A stretch of DNA of 64,000 nucleotides, from NCBI GenBank assembly GCA_016584495.1, contig WAID01000005.1:1748501-1812500 (forward strand), read 5' to 3'. Positions 26,613 to 39,336 of the stretch are shown here, one piece after another; within the stretch, counting starts at the first letter, position 1; each line of letters begins with the position of its first letter. The stretch is from Celoporthe dispersa (Eukaryota > Ascomycota > Sordariomycetes > Diaporthales > Cryphonectriaceae). The translations under genes were made by a program, and so were the position numbers. The notes beneath the pieces were generated by a model. It had not been told where the DNA came from, made no database searches, and saw only the letters and a list, made by a program, of their open reading frames with translations.

Positions 26613-28323
26613 ATGTCGTCGACCTCGACACCGCCCCCGACAACAGATGCTGCCCCTGACGAGAACCACAGCGACAGCTCCAAGCTGCGCATCTTCATAG
26701 GCATCCTCAAGAAGTCCGCATCCAGCTCCCCGTCCCTCCCTCCTCTCTTTATCTGGGCCGTCACCGCCCATCGCGCGCCGGCATACTGACTCCCTCCCCT
26801 CTCTCTCTCTCCGCGCTGCCAGGTTCATCGGTGTCGCCGATCTCGCTTCCGTCCGCTTCTCTCTGCCCTCCCAGCTGCTCGAGCCTACCCCCAACCTCGA
26901 ATACTGGAACTACCTCGACGCCCCCAATGCCTTCGTGGCCATCGGCACCTCGGACGATCCTCTCGACCGCATGCTGGAGGTCTTGCGCTTCTGGTTTACC
27001 AAGGACCTGAAATATGCAAAGGGAAAGCCATGCAAGCCCTACAACTCCTGCCTGGGCGAGTTCTTCAGGGTATGAGACATCATCCGGCAGGGGCGGCAGA
27101 GACAAGATAGCTAGGAGCAGAGCGCTGACCTGTGTGTGTGTGGGTGTGCCCTGTCCCCCCGGCTGCAGTGCAACTGGGACACCGAGGACAATGCGCCGAG
27201 GATCAGCACCAGAGACCTTGTTGCCGGCGGTAGCAGTGGCCCCGCGAGCGGTGCCTCTAGCGTCAAGTCCGGCAGGAATGCGATACCCGCCGGGCTCGGA
27301 TCCGGCGACTCGAGAGCTGCGTCCACCGTCTCCGTCCCGCAGACGGCCAGAAACCCGACCTCCTCGCCGGTGCGCGTGTCGTACCTGACCGAGCAGACCT
27401 CCCACCACCCGCCCGTCAGCGCCTTCTGGGTCGACTGCCCCGACAAGGGCCTCTACGCCCGCGGCTTCGACCAGATCAGCGCCAAGTTCACGGGCACGTC
27501 GATCAAGGTCAGCCCTGGCGAGCACAACCTAGGCATCTTCATCACCCTGGAGAGGCGGGACGGCGAGACGTACCAGCTGAAGCACCCCGCGGCGCACCTG
27601 GGCGGCATCTTCCGCGGGGCCCTCAGCGTGAGCGTGGGCGACATGGCCTACATCACCTGCCCCCAGACGAAGCTCAAGGCGATCCTGAACTACTACGACG
27701 AGGGCTGGCTGAGAGGCTCCACCAACAAGATGGAGGGCATCATCTTCAGGTATGACCCCGAGAACGACGACAAGACCAAGATCAAAGACGTCCCGGAGCA
27801 GGACATCCTGGTGCGGCTGAGCGGCGCGTGGAAGGACAAGATCCAGTTCACCCTGGGACCCAAGCCATTTGTGAGCCTAATCATACCGCGCGCTACCGCT
27901 GCCATCCGCGCAACACGGAAAGACCGTGAGAATCTCTCGCTGACGGCAGGACCACAGGAATCCCACGCACAAGAGAAGCGCACCACGATCATCGACATTG
28001 GGCCGCTCACTGTCGCTCCCAAGTCTCTTCCGCCCATGGAGCAGCAGCTGCCGTACGAGTCGCTCAAGTTCTGGAGCGGCGTCACCGATGCCATCATGGC
28101 CAAGCAGTTCTCCAAGGCCACAAATATCAAGCAGGACCTCGAGGAGGGCCAGCGCGAGAAGGCCAGGGAGAGGGAGAGGACCGGGACGGAGTTCAAGCCC
28201 GCCTTCTTCGAACAGGTCACCGGCAACGGTGGGAAGCCGGACCTGACGGAGAAGGGCCGCGAAGTGCTGCGACGGGCGCAGAAGGGAGACTGGAACATGG
28301 AAGGGGTCATCGTCACCCCGTAG
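26613..28323 (+). CDS. KES1: Oxysterol-binding protein, short Osh4/Kes1 type
   Basis: Three exons, 26613-26713, 26823-27069 and 27169-28323, give 500 aa. The first join makes LRIFIGILKKFIGVADLASVR, as in the family, although its donor is GTCCGC rather than GTAAGT. The OSBP signature EQTSHHPPVSAFW is near residue 190, followed by the sterol/PI4P-binding beta-barrel segments (GIFRGALS, YYDEGWL, GIIFRYDP). There is no PH domain, ankyrin repeat or FFAT motif, so this is the minimal lipid-transfer type. A Ser/Gly-rich insertion of about 60 residues (about 125-185) separates the lid-proximal part from the signature and looks disordered. Known role of the family: exchange of ergosterol and PI4P between ER and late Golgi or plasma membrane. 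The C-terminal third is helical and charged, as expected. Start chosen at the first ATG in frame with the Ser/Thr-rich N-terminus. Confidence 0.93.
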
Positions 28324-29197
28324 AGGGAGGGTCCGTGTTCAGCGACCCGATATGCAGGCACATTTTCTCCGGCCAAAGACATTTACCCTTTTTTTTTTTG
28401 GTGGATTTTTTTCCCCCTTCCCCTTTTTGGGGTCATTCATCACCTGATTGATGAGAGGCGAGCGCTTCCCCGGTAGTGCACCGGCTCACTCTTTTAGAAT
28501 TTGCATAGCTCTGGTTCGGGGGGTGGAACGGTGGGCTTCTCATAATTTTTTTTTCCCCTTTCCCCTTCTCTCCAGACACATACAGCAGACATCAGATATT
28601 TCGTTGTGGTCACGGGCAAAGGGGCTGGTTGGTGGGGAAAGGGGCGGGGGTGGGGGTGGGATGAGCGTCTTCCAACGTCGCTGGACATTCATATTTGGTA
28701 TATAAGTACATTTGTAGGTTAGGCACGGAGACACAGGCGCGCGCGCACGCCAGCACGCACACATACAGGCAACGCATTACACCACTTGAGAGAGAAAGAG
28801 GATGAGAGAGAGAGAGAGAGAAAGGGAGAGAGAGAGAGACATGGGCGTTCTGGCTTAGAAGAGGATAGGCTGAATCACACAACAAGACCGACATATGAGT
28901 GAGCACTTGAACATGTTTCCAATATTTCTGCCCTCAAGACTGAGCGCGCTGGTGGTGGGCTTCATCCCGTGCAAAGTTCACCCAACAGCAAGATAAAAGG
29001 CGACCCGACGAGGGGAGAGGGGAAGGAGTCTTCACAGGCATATATGCGCACTCGCCTGTGCCTTGACCTTTTTTTTTTTTTTTAAATTTTTTTCCTAAAC
29101 AATCTTCATACTTGAGAACGTAGAACTCATTGAGATGAATTCTACATGAATTCTACACCACAAACCGAGTTCTTTTGAAGAGTGAATAATTTTGTAA
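28324..29197. other. Convergent 3' flanks, no gene
   Basis: Between the KES1-like stop and the eIF2A end. It contains T-rich tracts, AG-rich simple sequence at about 28800-28842 and alternating GC/CA steps near 28738-28765. No supported coding sequence. Confidence 0.65.
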
Positions 29198-29749
29198 CTA
29201 TCTACCCGATAGTCTATGCCTGCTGCTTTTCTTTTTCTTTTTTTTCTCCCTCTCTCTCTCTCCCTCTCCCACCCCCCCTAGGGCCTTCCGTCTACCAGCA
29301 GAATACCTTATTCTAATGCCCGGTCGGTACACATGCCCAATGCCTGTCCAAAAAATAAAATAGAAAAACACAACACCCCGAAAAAAACTTTTTTGTGGGC
29401 CCATGTCCTTCCTCCAGTGTCTGCTCATAAGGCCCGTGTTCACGTGGCCTCTAGACGAGCTATGTAGTTCCTGGAGGGGATGGGGGACCTTACTGACCCT
29501 TTGCATCTCCGATTCCAGCTTGTCGATATCCTTGAGCACGCCGTCCTTGCTCGCGATCTTGTTGAGCTGGGTCACCTCGAGGCTCTTGGCTCCCTCCTGC
29601 TTCAAGCGAAACTCGAGATCCTCTATGGCGCGGAGCTTCTTTTGGAGCGACCTCATCTTCTTGGCGTTGGCATTCTGGGCCGGGTTGGCTGCCGAGGCCT
29701 CTCCTGTCTGTGCTGGGGCAGCTGGTGCTTGCTGGGCTGTCTCCTGGGG

Positions 29750-29780
<31 letters not shown>

Positions 29781-31752
29781 GCTTGGCCAGACGGCGTTTG
29801 GTCTCGGCTGTTTTGGGCAAAGGCGCGACCACCACGCTGGCCTTGGCCGGGTCGGCGGGAATGGCTCCTGGAGTGGTTGTTGTTCTGCTGGCCGCCACGA
29901 CGATCGCGGTGGCCGTCTTCGCCACCAGATCCGCTCCCGTAGCCCTGAGGCGGCGGAGCCAGCCCGCTCTCGTTGTTACCTGGTGCCTGGCCCTCGACAT
30001 CCTTCGCCTTCTTGTTCCCGCGCTTCTTCTTGTTCTTCAGCGCCGTCTTCGATAGGTTTTCATCGCCGGCGGGCTCAGCACCAGGGACCGATGGGCGAGA
30101 TATGTTCTCAGAAAGCTCGGCCCCAGGAACCTGGCGGCGCGTCCGGCCAAATCCATTGAGGGCGGGGGCAGGGCCGCCGTTGCTCATCACATGCGCGGCA
30201 CCGCCCTCATCCTCGCGCTTGAAATGGAGCGGCGTCATGCTCCCCCGGGCACCAGGTGGTCGGTACGCCCCGACGGGCTTAGAAGGGGTCTTGACGGTGC
30301 TGAGGTAGGTCTTGGCGGACTCGTGAGGCTCAGGCTCGGCCAGCGGGTCGACATTCTTCGGCAGCTGATCGGCCGGCACTGGGCGCCACGTGATGTTGTA
30401 CAGTTCGTCCATGTCCTGGTTGTACATGATGCGCCCGCCCACGTGCCAAAGCTTGACGCCATTGTCGACGCGCAGCCGCGGTGACGTTGTCGCTGTCATG
30501 ATGTACGTGCTGTCAGGGCTCCACTGGCACACGCTCGGGTTCCCGCTCTCGATGGTGCAGACCTTGCGGTAGTCCTTCGAGAGGTCGTACACGTCGATCT
30601 GGCCGGCCAAGTTCCCAAAGCCGGCGACCAGTACGAAGCGCCCAGTTGGCGAAAAGGTGATGGTGTTCCGAGGGCCGAGAGGGAAGGACCGCTGTGCAAC
30701 GGCTCGGTGGTTGAAAACGGTGGTCTTGGCAGGCATGTAGCCGTAGACGACGCCAAACTCCCTGCCAGTGGGAGACCACGACACGTCGTGGATGGGACCC
30801 TCCTTGTCCAAGGTGATACGGGCATCGAAGTCTCCATTGGCACTCAGCATGTACAGCGTTGTCTCTCCGTAATAACTCTTGTTGGACTTGTCGACGTCGG
30901 TCTGGGCCAACACGATCAAGCTCGAGCCCTGGAGGTTCCACTTCAGCTGGACCTTGTCGCCCTTGAAGAAGGTCTTCTGAGAGATGGGGCTCGCGAACTG
31001 GGGGACGTTGAAGACTTTGACAGCAGCAGGTTGGCCCTATGTACCCTGAAGTTAGCACTGGTCCGATCAAGAGCCGAAGGCACAAATTGCCAGGGGACCT
31101 GGCGGTTCTGACGTACCTTTCTCTCTGGCACAAAGACTGCCACGTTGTGAGAGGATCCCGCCGCAAGCGCAAAGCCCGACACGCCCTCGACTCTCAACTT
31201 GTTCCAGACAGTCTTGAGGTCGTGGCTCTGGTAGAATTGGACCTCGTTGGTGACGAGACGAGCACAGAATTTCTCATCAGCCGTGTACTGCAGGTTCCAC
31301 TCGTTCTGCGACTTCTGCACAAATTGTCCCAGGGGCGCCTTGGCTGTTCCTTCAGGCAGGTCCTCGATGATACGCCAAATCTTCAGGTTCTTTGTGGCAT
31401 CGCCAGCCTCGTCCTTGGAAGGGCGTTCCAGGGTGGTCAGGAAGGTTCCCAGGGGGGAGAAACCCAGCTCGTTGACCAGGGCCAAGCCGGGCAGCGAGGT
31501 GACCACGTTGCCAGTAGTGGCATCCACAACGCTCACGCCTTCATTAGAGGCCCAAGCGAAATATCGGCCACACGGAGAGTACACACAGCACCGGGAGTTC
31601 CCTTCGTACTTGTCAAACCCAGGGGCCGGACAGTATGGCGCGGGCTCTCCGGCGGCGGTGGCCGGAGAGGCCGAGGCCTTGTCAAGCCAGCCGGCATTGA
31701 AGAGACCGACAGCCTTCTGGGTTCGGTAGGCAAACTGCAGCAGGTTGGCCAT
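29198..31752 (-). CDS. EIF2A: Eukaryotic translation initiation factor 2A (eIF2A)
   Basis: Exon 1 is 31117-31752, beginning MANLLQFAYRTQKAVGLF; an 80-nt intron (31037-31116) joins VPERK to GQPAAVKVFNVPQF. The product has the N-terminal WD40-like beta-propeller of eIF2A (YSPCGRYFAW, ITFSPTGRFVLVAG, VCQWSPDSTYI, KLWHVGG), then YNITWRPVP, a Gly/Arg/Gln/Asn-rich RNA-binding-like stretch, an Ala/Gln-rich run and a C-terminal coiled coil (KKLRAIEDLEFRLKQEG) ending near LESEMQR. Cytosolic, ribosome-associated; known to promote non-canonical initiation. The open frame runs on to 29198, but the last ~100 residues after LESEMQR are low-complexity with Lys and aromatic runs, and a good GTAAGG donor sits there, so the true stop is probably near 29400-29500 after a small intron. 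Confidence 0.93.
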
Positions 31753-33133
31753 GACTAGTCAAAGTCACAGAAAACTGTTGGTGCAGGATGAGGAGGTGGG
31801 TGGGGATGGTATTTCGTTCGTTTCGACTGGTTTCGGGCGGCGGTGAGCGATCCTTGTTGACCGGCTCTTGTGCTGTTCCGTATTGTTGCCTTGCAAAGCT
31901 TGACTGAAGCAAGACACAGATCGTGCGCTTGGGCTCACACGTAGAGGAAGTCGCAAGTCCGTTCTGAGTGGGCAAGAAAGGTGCTGCTGCCAGAGGGTTG
32001 GAGGGGGGGGGAAGGTAGCGCGGCCCAACGTTCTGCCAGCTCGGGCAAAGGCTTTGTACTGGAAGGGTCGACAGGCTCGTGATGCTTCGCAGCGGGGTGT
32101 TGTGCTTTGGCTGGCTGGGTGCGGCAGGTCGAATACGTCCTCTTCAGCTGGATTGAATGAGAAAAGCCAGTCGCGTGACGGGGCAGTTGACGCAGGCGTC
32201 CGTCTGCAGGCGTTTCACTTCGATCTCAAGTGTTCAAGCTGGAGGTGCGCAGGGCGGTCGAAACGTCGCAGAAACCGGGGTCGATTCTGATATACGGGAT
32301 TGATAGATCGAAAGAGACTCGGAACGAAGGGTTCTTTGAGTATCCTGTATACTAGAACGCTGTCGCCAAAGGACGCTGGGACGGGTGGTGCGAAGTTGAG
32401 GTGATGCAAGAGCTACCCGCCGCACAGGGACAGAAGGGGGGGACAATGAAAAACCAGGTGAAAGAAGAAGAGGACGGGGAGAGGAGGAGGGAGAAATGCT
32501 AAAAGAAGCACCCGCGAAGGGAACAATTGGCGTTGCGCGGTGTGTGTGTATGGTGGACCGGTGGGCTGAAGAAAGGAAAGAGAAGGAAAAAAAAAAGAAG
32601 GGGAGAGAAAGTCCCTAAGGAAAAAAAAAAAAAGGTCACAGCCGTGCGTCGTTGTTGTTTTGGCCCTGTCCTAAATTTTCCAACCCAGTCAGCAGCGTCA
32701 CAGTCAGGCTCAAATCAAGCGTTGAGAATTCAACTAGGCCTCCCCTAGCAGGCCTGTCAGCCAGGACGGTCATAGGTTGCCAGGTTAGGCCTGTCCTCAG
32801 GAGGGCACACAGGGCGGTGGGTGGGGTTGCGTGTTAGTGTGCTAGGTGACGGTGTCAGTGCAGCCTGGGAGTGATTCCAGGACCTGCTAACAGCTCCCAG
32901 AGCCCGCCAGATGCCCTCTAGTCTGGATGAAGCCTAGCTGCTGAGACGATTGCCGGCCTCTACGTCTCCCAGTGGCTCTAGACTGTCCCAGCTCGGCCCT
33001 ATCCGACCTTTGGCTCAGCCCTCCGCAGGCCCACCAGTCCTGAGGCTCTGCTTACTATTCTCCAAATTGTGTTGGCGATTTATATATCAACTTGGGATGC
33101 GTGTATCATACAGAAATTACCCATATTTTTTTT

Positions 33134-33178
<45 letters not shown>

Positions 33179-35534
33179 TTTCGTTTCATTACTGCGTTGC
33201 CATGTACATTGGCTGCCTAGATAGAGACGCCTCTAATATTGCAAGACCGAGACTCTCCTGAACAGCCCTCACAGTAGACAGACGTCCGGCAAGTTCTTTG
33301 GTCTTGGGGCTCAGCGCAGCTTTCCACACCGCCCCAAAAACCAGGGGCTTTTGGCACAACACCTGACTTGCTCGTTTCAGGTCTTGCAAAAGGCTGCCCA
33401 ACACCCTCTTTAAAGGAGATTGGATTTATATCTGTCCTCATCAATTACACCAGACTGTCATGCAATGTATGCATGCAACCTACCTAGAAAATGGAGATCT
33501 CAGGCCTTGTCATGCGAAGTGTTGTATAATTGTATATTGGTCCACTAGGACAGGCTAACTGCATTCAGCTGTGAGGGGAAAACTGGGTGATTTACAATAA
33601 CAATATGCTTACTTGTTGAATCTGTAAATTTGGTGTTTTCTCTTGAGGCTGTGATTTATCTGGCTGCTAGGATCTGGCAAAGGTGGATGGAAATTAACTG
33701 GTAGACCACTGAGGTGTCATCACTAAACAAGTACTTCAAGGTCTCTCTCTCCTCAAAGAAAGACATGGCCATATACCTATTTCGTCAGTGCTTCAGACAA
33801 ACCATGTTGTGATTATAGCAGCATATTTTTATAACTCCCAGCATGTATCTACTCTACAGGAATATGAGAGCTGTATTGTTTCTGGGCAGTGTCCACCGTG
33901 GATCTGTGTGGAGATGATCACAGAGAAGTTCTGGGCCACGGGATCAAATTGTAAGCCCTGGACGTGTGGGAATTTATATTCGAGACTTGCAGCTCTGTGG
34001 GCCCCAGCAGAACCTACAGGTATCAAAGTACATTTCAACATATTTGTGATCAAGTGTGAAGCTGAACCCATCTGAAAGCTGTACATGCTTGAGAAAGATC
34101 TGAGGCACGAGTCTCACCCTGTGATAAGTCGAGTCTCCCCCGCAGGATCGGAGCTGAGCAGCCGGGGTAAAAGATGGAGTAGGCTGACCGGGGGAGTCGA
34201 AATTGGTGGGGTCACTCTGGCCCCAGACATTTTGCACACACACGTGGACACGTCCTAGACCGCGTACGGAATCCATCCCTCCAAGATGCCAGTCATAGGC
34301 CGAGACCTATTGCCTTACGACGTTAGGCACAACAGTCCATATTTTTTCTTTTTTCTTTTTTTTTCTTTTCTTCTTCTTCTTCGCCCTCGTACGGGACCAT
34401 GGGTGTCTGAGCCTTCGCCTTATCTTCGCCCTGATCTGACCCGAATCCAGACCGCATTTCGTACTTTCTGGCAACCTAGAATTGATTACCGAGCATGTTC
34501 GAGCCCTTTCTGATACTGGGCCCTTTCCTGTTGCAGATCTACGCTGGCGACCCCTGAGTACCGTCCACCTGGTACTGAACACTGCAACTTATCTGCAGGG
34601 CCTTGGTTCGAGGCAGGACCTGCATATCCCCAAAGGTTCGCCCTCCAAGGATGATCTGCGAGGTCACTCATCAAGGTCAGTGACTGACCAGCAGACCATT
34701 GCCACCTCGTTCCCTAGGCTGACTGGTATCATGTAGGCCCTCGCTCTCTGCCTCTGTTTCTACCCGAGACTTCTTCATCAACAATCAGTAAACATCTCCA
34801 CCAGTCCAGGAAAAAAAAAAAGGGGGGGGTACGTTGCCTCACAAAGCGGGCATACTGGATATCTCGGCCCAATTCGTCTCCATGAGAAGAAAGTACACCT
34901 CATATGTAACTATGTGGCCTAACCAGAAAGATGCTAAATTCCCGTTGGTCACCCCAAGGGATGGATGTCCTCCCCCACACCTACTTCATGTCCGTTCCCC
35001 GGATTGGACCCCGCAGGCCTCCTTGCTTGGATCATTACCCCAGACCATCGAGCCTCACCCACCATCAGGCTCCAGCCCGTGGGTGTTTTCTTTGTGCAAA
35101 TCCAAGATGCATGAGCAGCCTCTTTCCCCGCGGCCGATGGAACGGGAACATGGGCTGCAGGGCATGGGCTCCTGCACCCGTCATGGGTGGCACAGACTTG
35201 TGAGACAAGACTTGCAGGCCGTAAGAAGCCACAGGCCTATCATATTGATGAGCTTCCCTCCTGTCTCTGTACTCGGCTCCCATTGACCCGAGGACATTGA
35301 TCCTTCTGTGTATCCTCTGCTGCCACTCATTGGCCCGACCTTGCATGCTGCATCAGCCTGCACGTCCACACACTGCCTTCTTATAATGTTGCTGTACCTC
35401 CTCTCGCCATGTGTGTGCTCGGTTCTCTGTCTGACAGTTCCTCGATCCTCACCTGGTACTTCTCGGGGCCCCATCTCCTCTGAAACTCCCTCTGAACCCT
35501 TCGCTCGCAGCCTGCTCCTCGAGAGACGCACATC
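31753..35534. other. Divergent intergenic between eIF2A and the MFS gene, no supported gene
   Basis: About 3.8 kb. The first ~700 nt are the likely eIF2A promoter and leader. A long GT microsatellite lies at 33139-33176. From about 33200 to 34100 the GC content drops. Frames of 70-150 codons are present on both strands but show no domain, no consistent splice extension and no family resemblance. The last 200 nt before 35535 are C/T-rich, as in a leader. Confidence 0.55.
33139..33176 (+). repeat. (GT)19 microsatellite preceded by T12
   Basis: Nineteen uninterrupted GT units directly follow a T homopolymer. This is the longest dinucleotide array in the window. Confidence 0.93.
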
Positions 35535-37465
35535 ATGGGTCTTTGGCGCAGGAAGATCACCGTCAGTGACGACGATGTCACCTCGGCCGCTCTGTTGACC
35601 AACAGACAGAGTCTGCTCCCCAACCTGCTGGGTGAGTCGCGTGTCCTCATGCGCCCTCGCGGACCAGCCTCGACTAACTCGCTGCCCTCATAGTCACCAT
35701 CCTGTTCTTCCTGTGGGGATTCGCGTACGGACTATTAGACACGCTGAATTCGGATTTCCAAGCGCTGCTGAACATCACGGCCAGCAAGTCTGCTGGCCTG
35801 TCCGCTGCCTACTTCGGCGCTTACTTCCTCTGCCCGCTGACTATATCTGGCTGGATCTTGCGACGTTATGGCTTCCGTGTTACCTTCATGACCGGTCTTG
35901 GTGTTCTCGCCGTGGGATGCCTGCTGTTCTGGCCGTCCGGGGTGAAGCAGAGCTTTGGAGGCTTCTGCGGATCAATGTTTGTCGTGGGCATGGGGCTCTC
36001 GACCCTCGAGACCGCTGCAGACCCGTAAGTGGTCCTATCTTTTTCCTTGCCCTTCTTTTTGACGCCGGCCAGGAGCCAGTGGTGACGACGCCTTCTGACA
36101 ACAAGCAATCAATACTCAGGTTCCTCGCCATCTGCGGCCCCCCAAAATACTCCGAGATCAGGCTCAACCTCGCACAGGTAAGCCCAGGGCTCAACGACGA
36201 TTCCGCCCCCCCGCCCCCCCCCAACCAGTACCTGCTCTAACATATATCGTGCAAGGCCGTTCAAGGTGTCGGATCTTTCGTCGCACCGCTTCTGGCGGCG
36301 CGCGTCTTCTTTACTTCGGCCGATACGCAGCAGGGCCTGCAGAGAGTGCAGTGGACCTACCTCGGCGTGGCATGCTTTGTCGCTCTCCTGATCGTACTGT
36401 TCTGGCTTGCGCCTATGCCCGAGATCACTGACGCCGACATGTAAGTCTTTCTCTTTTCTCTGTTGGCTTGGCGAGAACATCGATGGAGGCTGCAGATACT
36501 AACCTGTGTTTTTTTTAAAACACCAAATAGGTCCATCCAAGAAGACGCTATCGAGGCCCGTGACGTGGGACCACTGCGCAAACAGACGAACCTGTTCCTC
36601 GCCGTCTGGTCTCAGTTCTGTTACATTGGAGCTCAGGTCTCTGTTGCAAACTACTTCATCAATTTCGTAGAGGGTACGTGTCGAGGAACTGTCCTGCGCC
36701 TTGGTCCTTACACGGCCTTGAGGACGGACTTGGATTGTCGCCTGCCAAAGTTGGCCCTTCAAGACTCCCCTGTCCTGCAGCCGGAAGCCTCCCATGCTAA
36801 CGTCTTTGCCGCGCCTACAGAGACCGCCGCGCCTGGGGTCGACCCAAGCAGCCTGAAGTCGTACGGTTCCAACATGCTCGCCGTCGGCCAGGGACTCTAC
36901 GCCTTCAACCGATTCGTCACCGGCTTCCTGCTCATGATCCCCGCCGTCAAGCCGCGATACGTGATGACCGTCTACCTCGCGCTCTGCTTCGTCTTTGTCG
37001 TCGCCGCCATCACCACGACGGGCCACGCCTCCATCGCCATGCTGATCATGGTCCTGTTCTGGGAGTCCGCCTGCTTCGCCACCATCTTCACCCTCGGCCT
37101 GCGCGGTCTGGGTCGCCACACAAAGCGCGGCGGCTCGTTCCTGGTGTCGGCCATCTCGGGCGGCATGGTCTTCCCCCCTATCACCGGCGCCATCGTGACG
37201 TACCACAACGCTCACATCGCCATGGCCATCCCCATGATGGGGTACATCCTGGCCTTTATCTACCCGGTGTATGTCAACTTCTTCGCCAAGGACATGCTGG
37301 ACAACCACCGTGCCACCGAGGTCGGCATCCAGCATACCAATGAGAAGCAGCTCGAGCTGGAGCCGCAGGAGAGCAGGCTGGAGACCGCGGCGGGCGGTGC
37401 CGATATCACCCCCGCGGCAGGGGGGCGCGACAACGGCGAGCGAGCCCAAGGAGTTGCAGGTCTGA
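35535..37465 (+). CDS. MFS transporter, fucose permease (FucP)-like
   Basis: Six exons: 35535-35631, 35694-36024, 36120-36177, 36256-36440, 36531-36673 and 36821 onward; every join keeps family sequence. The protein starts MGLWRRKITVSDDD, then TM1 (TILFFLWGFAYGLLDTLN), the FucP-like block AAYFGAYFLCP, and about twelve hydrophobic helices ending in AIPMMGYILAFIYPVYVNFF. Family role: proton-coupled sugar uptake at the plasma membrane; the substrate cannot be read from sequence. As written the frame stays open to 37701, but the last ~85 residues are unlike the family. Reading five instead of six G at 37420-37425 ends the protein as SEPKELQV at 37463-37465, a tidy 485 aa. I prefer that end. No sugar-catabolism genes are adjacent. 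Confidence 0.87.
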
Positions 37466-37701
37466 GGCGGATGGATGGGTTTTCCTTTTTCGCGCGTAAA
37501 ATTGTCTGGAAGATGTGGACACCAGAGATTGACCTTTGCTTCTTCCTCGTATGGGCTGCTGCCTCCCTCTCTGGCAGTCCCTTGGTGCCCTTCCGAAAGA
37601 CAGGGGAGAATATGGAGGGCATGTCAGGCGATTTTTCCGTTTACCTGATTACCGCAGACCTTAATATGACTTCATACACCTACTCAACAATATCCTCCTA
37701 A

Positions 37702-38370
37702 TTGATATACATGTAAGGTGAGGAGGTACCACAAGGCCCCGGGTTGTGATACACTGATATCACCCTCTTGCCTTGGGCTTTTAAACTTCTTGGTTTGGTC
37801 ACGAGGAGCGAACAGGAACCAGAACGTACAAGGTGAAACGACAAAGGTGGAAAAGAGGCGCAAGAATAACAGGGAGGGCAGATCCGCCTGGTCGAACGCA
37901 CCTGTGCCCTGGAAGCAGCATTTGAAGTTTGCTCTGAAGAGAGAGGGAGAGGGCTTCACCTACTCTCAAAGCAGCCATTGGTACAGCCAGCCTTGGCTGG
38001 ATGAGTAGCAGTGTAGCAAATGAAGTTGACATATGGAGACGAATGCGATGGTCGTGGTTGAGCTGAAGCGGAGAAATCAACTCGCCCCCCCCCCCGGGTG
38101 TTCATGATTTTGAAACAAATGCTCGTTTTGAATTTGGATTTTGGATATAGAAACGCCAGAGCAATATATATTTTGTTTCCAGCCGGAAACATTCGCCTAT
38201 AGTACAATCATCGTTTGGACTCCTTCGAGAGTGGAATTTTCTTTCTTTCGCGAGGCTGAAGGGGACTCAACGAGATCGCCTTTCTTAATCTCAAGCCATC
38301 GCACACCAGTCAGACCCTTTGACTGGGACCTTTTTTTTTTTTTGTTAAGGTTTTTGTTTTTCTGTTTATT
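37702..38370. other. Convergent 3' flanks, no gene
   Basis: Lies between the far end of the MFS open frame and the MAM33 stop. It is fairly A/T-rich with a C11 run near 38087 and a T-run near 38330. No coding frame is supported. If the MFS gene stops at 37465, its 3' UTR extends into this stretch. Confidence 0.6.
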
Positions 38371-39336
38371 TTACGCATCCACGAACTTCTTGACGTTGCT
38401 CAGCCAGGCAAGGTACTCCCGGTGCTCCTTCATGTCCATGTAATCCGGCACGAAGACGGCCAGGGCCGAGTTGATACCGCGCTCGTCCAGGTACTGCTCC
38501 ATCAGCAGCTGCAGGTCCTCGTCGAGGGTGCCAAAGGGCGGGCCGGGGTAGACGTCTCCACCCTTGTGGACGGCCTCGGCGTTGCTCGAGTGCGCGATCG
38601 CGGCATCGTGGTAGAAGTACATGTTCTCGACGAGGATGCTGGCATCCTGGGCGACGGCCTCGATGTTGAGGGCGCCCTTCTGGCCGGGCTTCTCGACCAC
38701 AATGTTCAGCCGGCAGGTCACGGACGGCTCTTGGTCGAGGGCCTCGCCGTCCGCGTCCTCGGCCTCCTCAGCGGCCTCCTGCTGCGAGCGCGAGACATCG
38801 CCCAGCAGGTCGCCGTCCTCGTCAGCCAGGCCCGCGTCCTCCTCCATCATGTCGTTCTCCATGCTGGCGATGTCGGCGATCGAGAAGGTCACGGTGATCC
38901 TGATTCCCGAGTTGCAGTAGTTAGTACGGCTGCTTCACACCCAGGTGCTGGTTCCCGCTAACTATGTGTGTGTGTGGATGAACACTCACTTCTCATTGCC
39001 GTACGTCCGGGTGAGGACGACATCCTGCTGGCCGGGGGTATCCTGAATCTCGAATGGGCCGTTCTCCATGAAGTCCTTGATGCTCACGGGGAGCGCCTCG
39101 TTCTCCTTCATGCTGGTCTCGAATTGTATCTCGCTGTCGAGTTTTGAGCTGAGCTCGGGGTCGACCGTGCTAGCGGGGGTCCTGCGCAGGAGGGAGGTGG
39201 AAAATGCTGAGATCTGGGAGCGCACAGGCAGCGCACGCAGCAGGGCGCCTTGCCTGGCGATGGCAGGTCTGCTGGTGGTGGTCAGGCGCGACATGGCGCG
39301 GGGCGCCGAGCGCGCCAAAGACCGAGCAGAGAACAT
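38371..39336 (-). CDS. MAM33: Mitochondrial acidic matrix protein, MAM33/p32 (C1QBP) family
   Basis: Two exons, 38990-39336 and 38371-38899, separated by a 90-nt intron with an ACTAAC branch site, give 291 aa. The N-terminus (MFSARSLARSAPRAMSRLTTT) is Arg/Ser/Ala-rich with no acids, a typical mitochondrial targeting peptide. The mature part has the p32 pattern: KDFMENGPFEIQDTPGQQDVVLTR, an acidic loop with runs of Asp/Glu (MEEDAGLADEDGD and EEAEDADGE), then CRLNIVVEKPG and a C-terminal helix ending YLAWLSNVKKFVDA. Known family form: a doughnut-shaped homotrimer in the matrix, linked to oxidative phosphorylation and mitoribosome function. The intron falls just before the first acidic strand. 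Length and domain order are normal. Confidence 0.95.
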
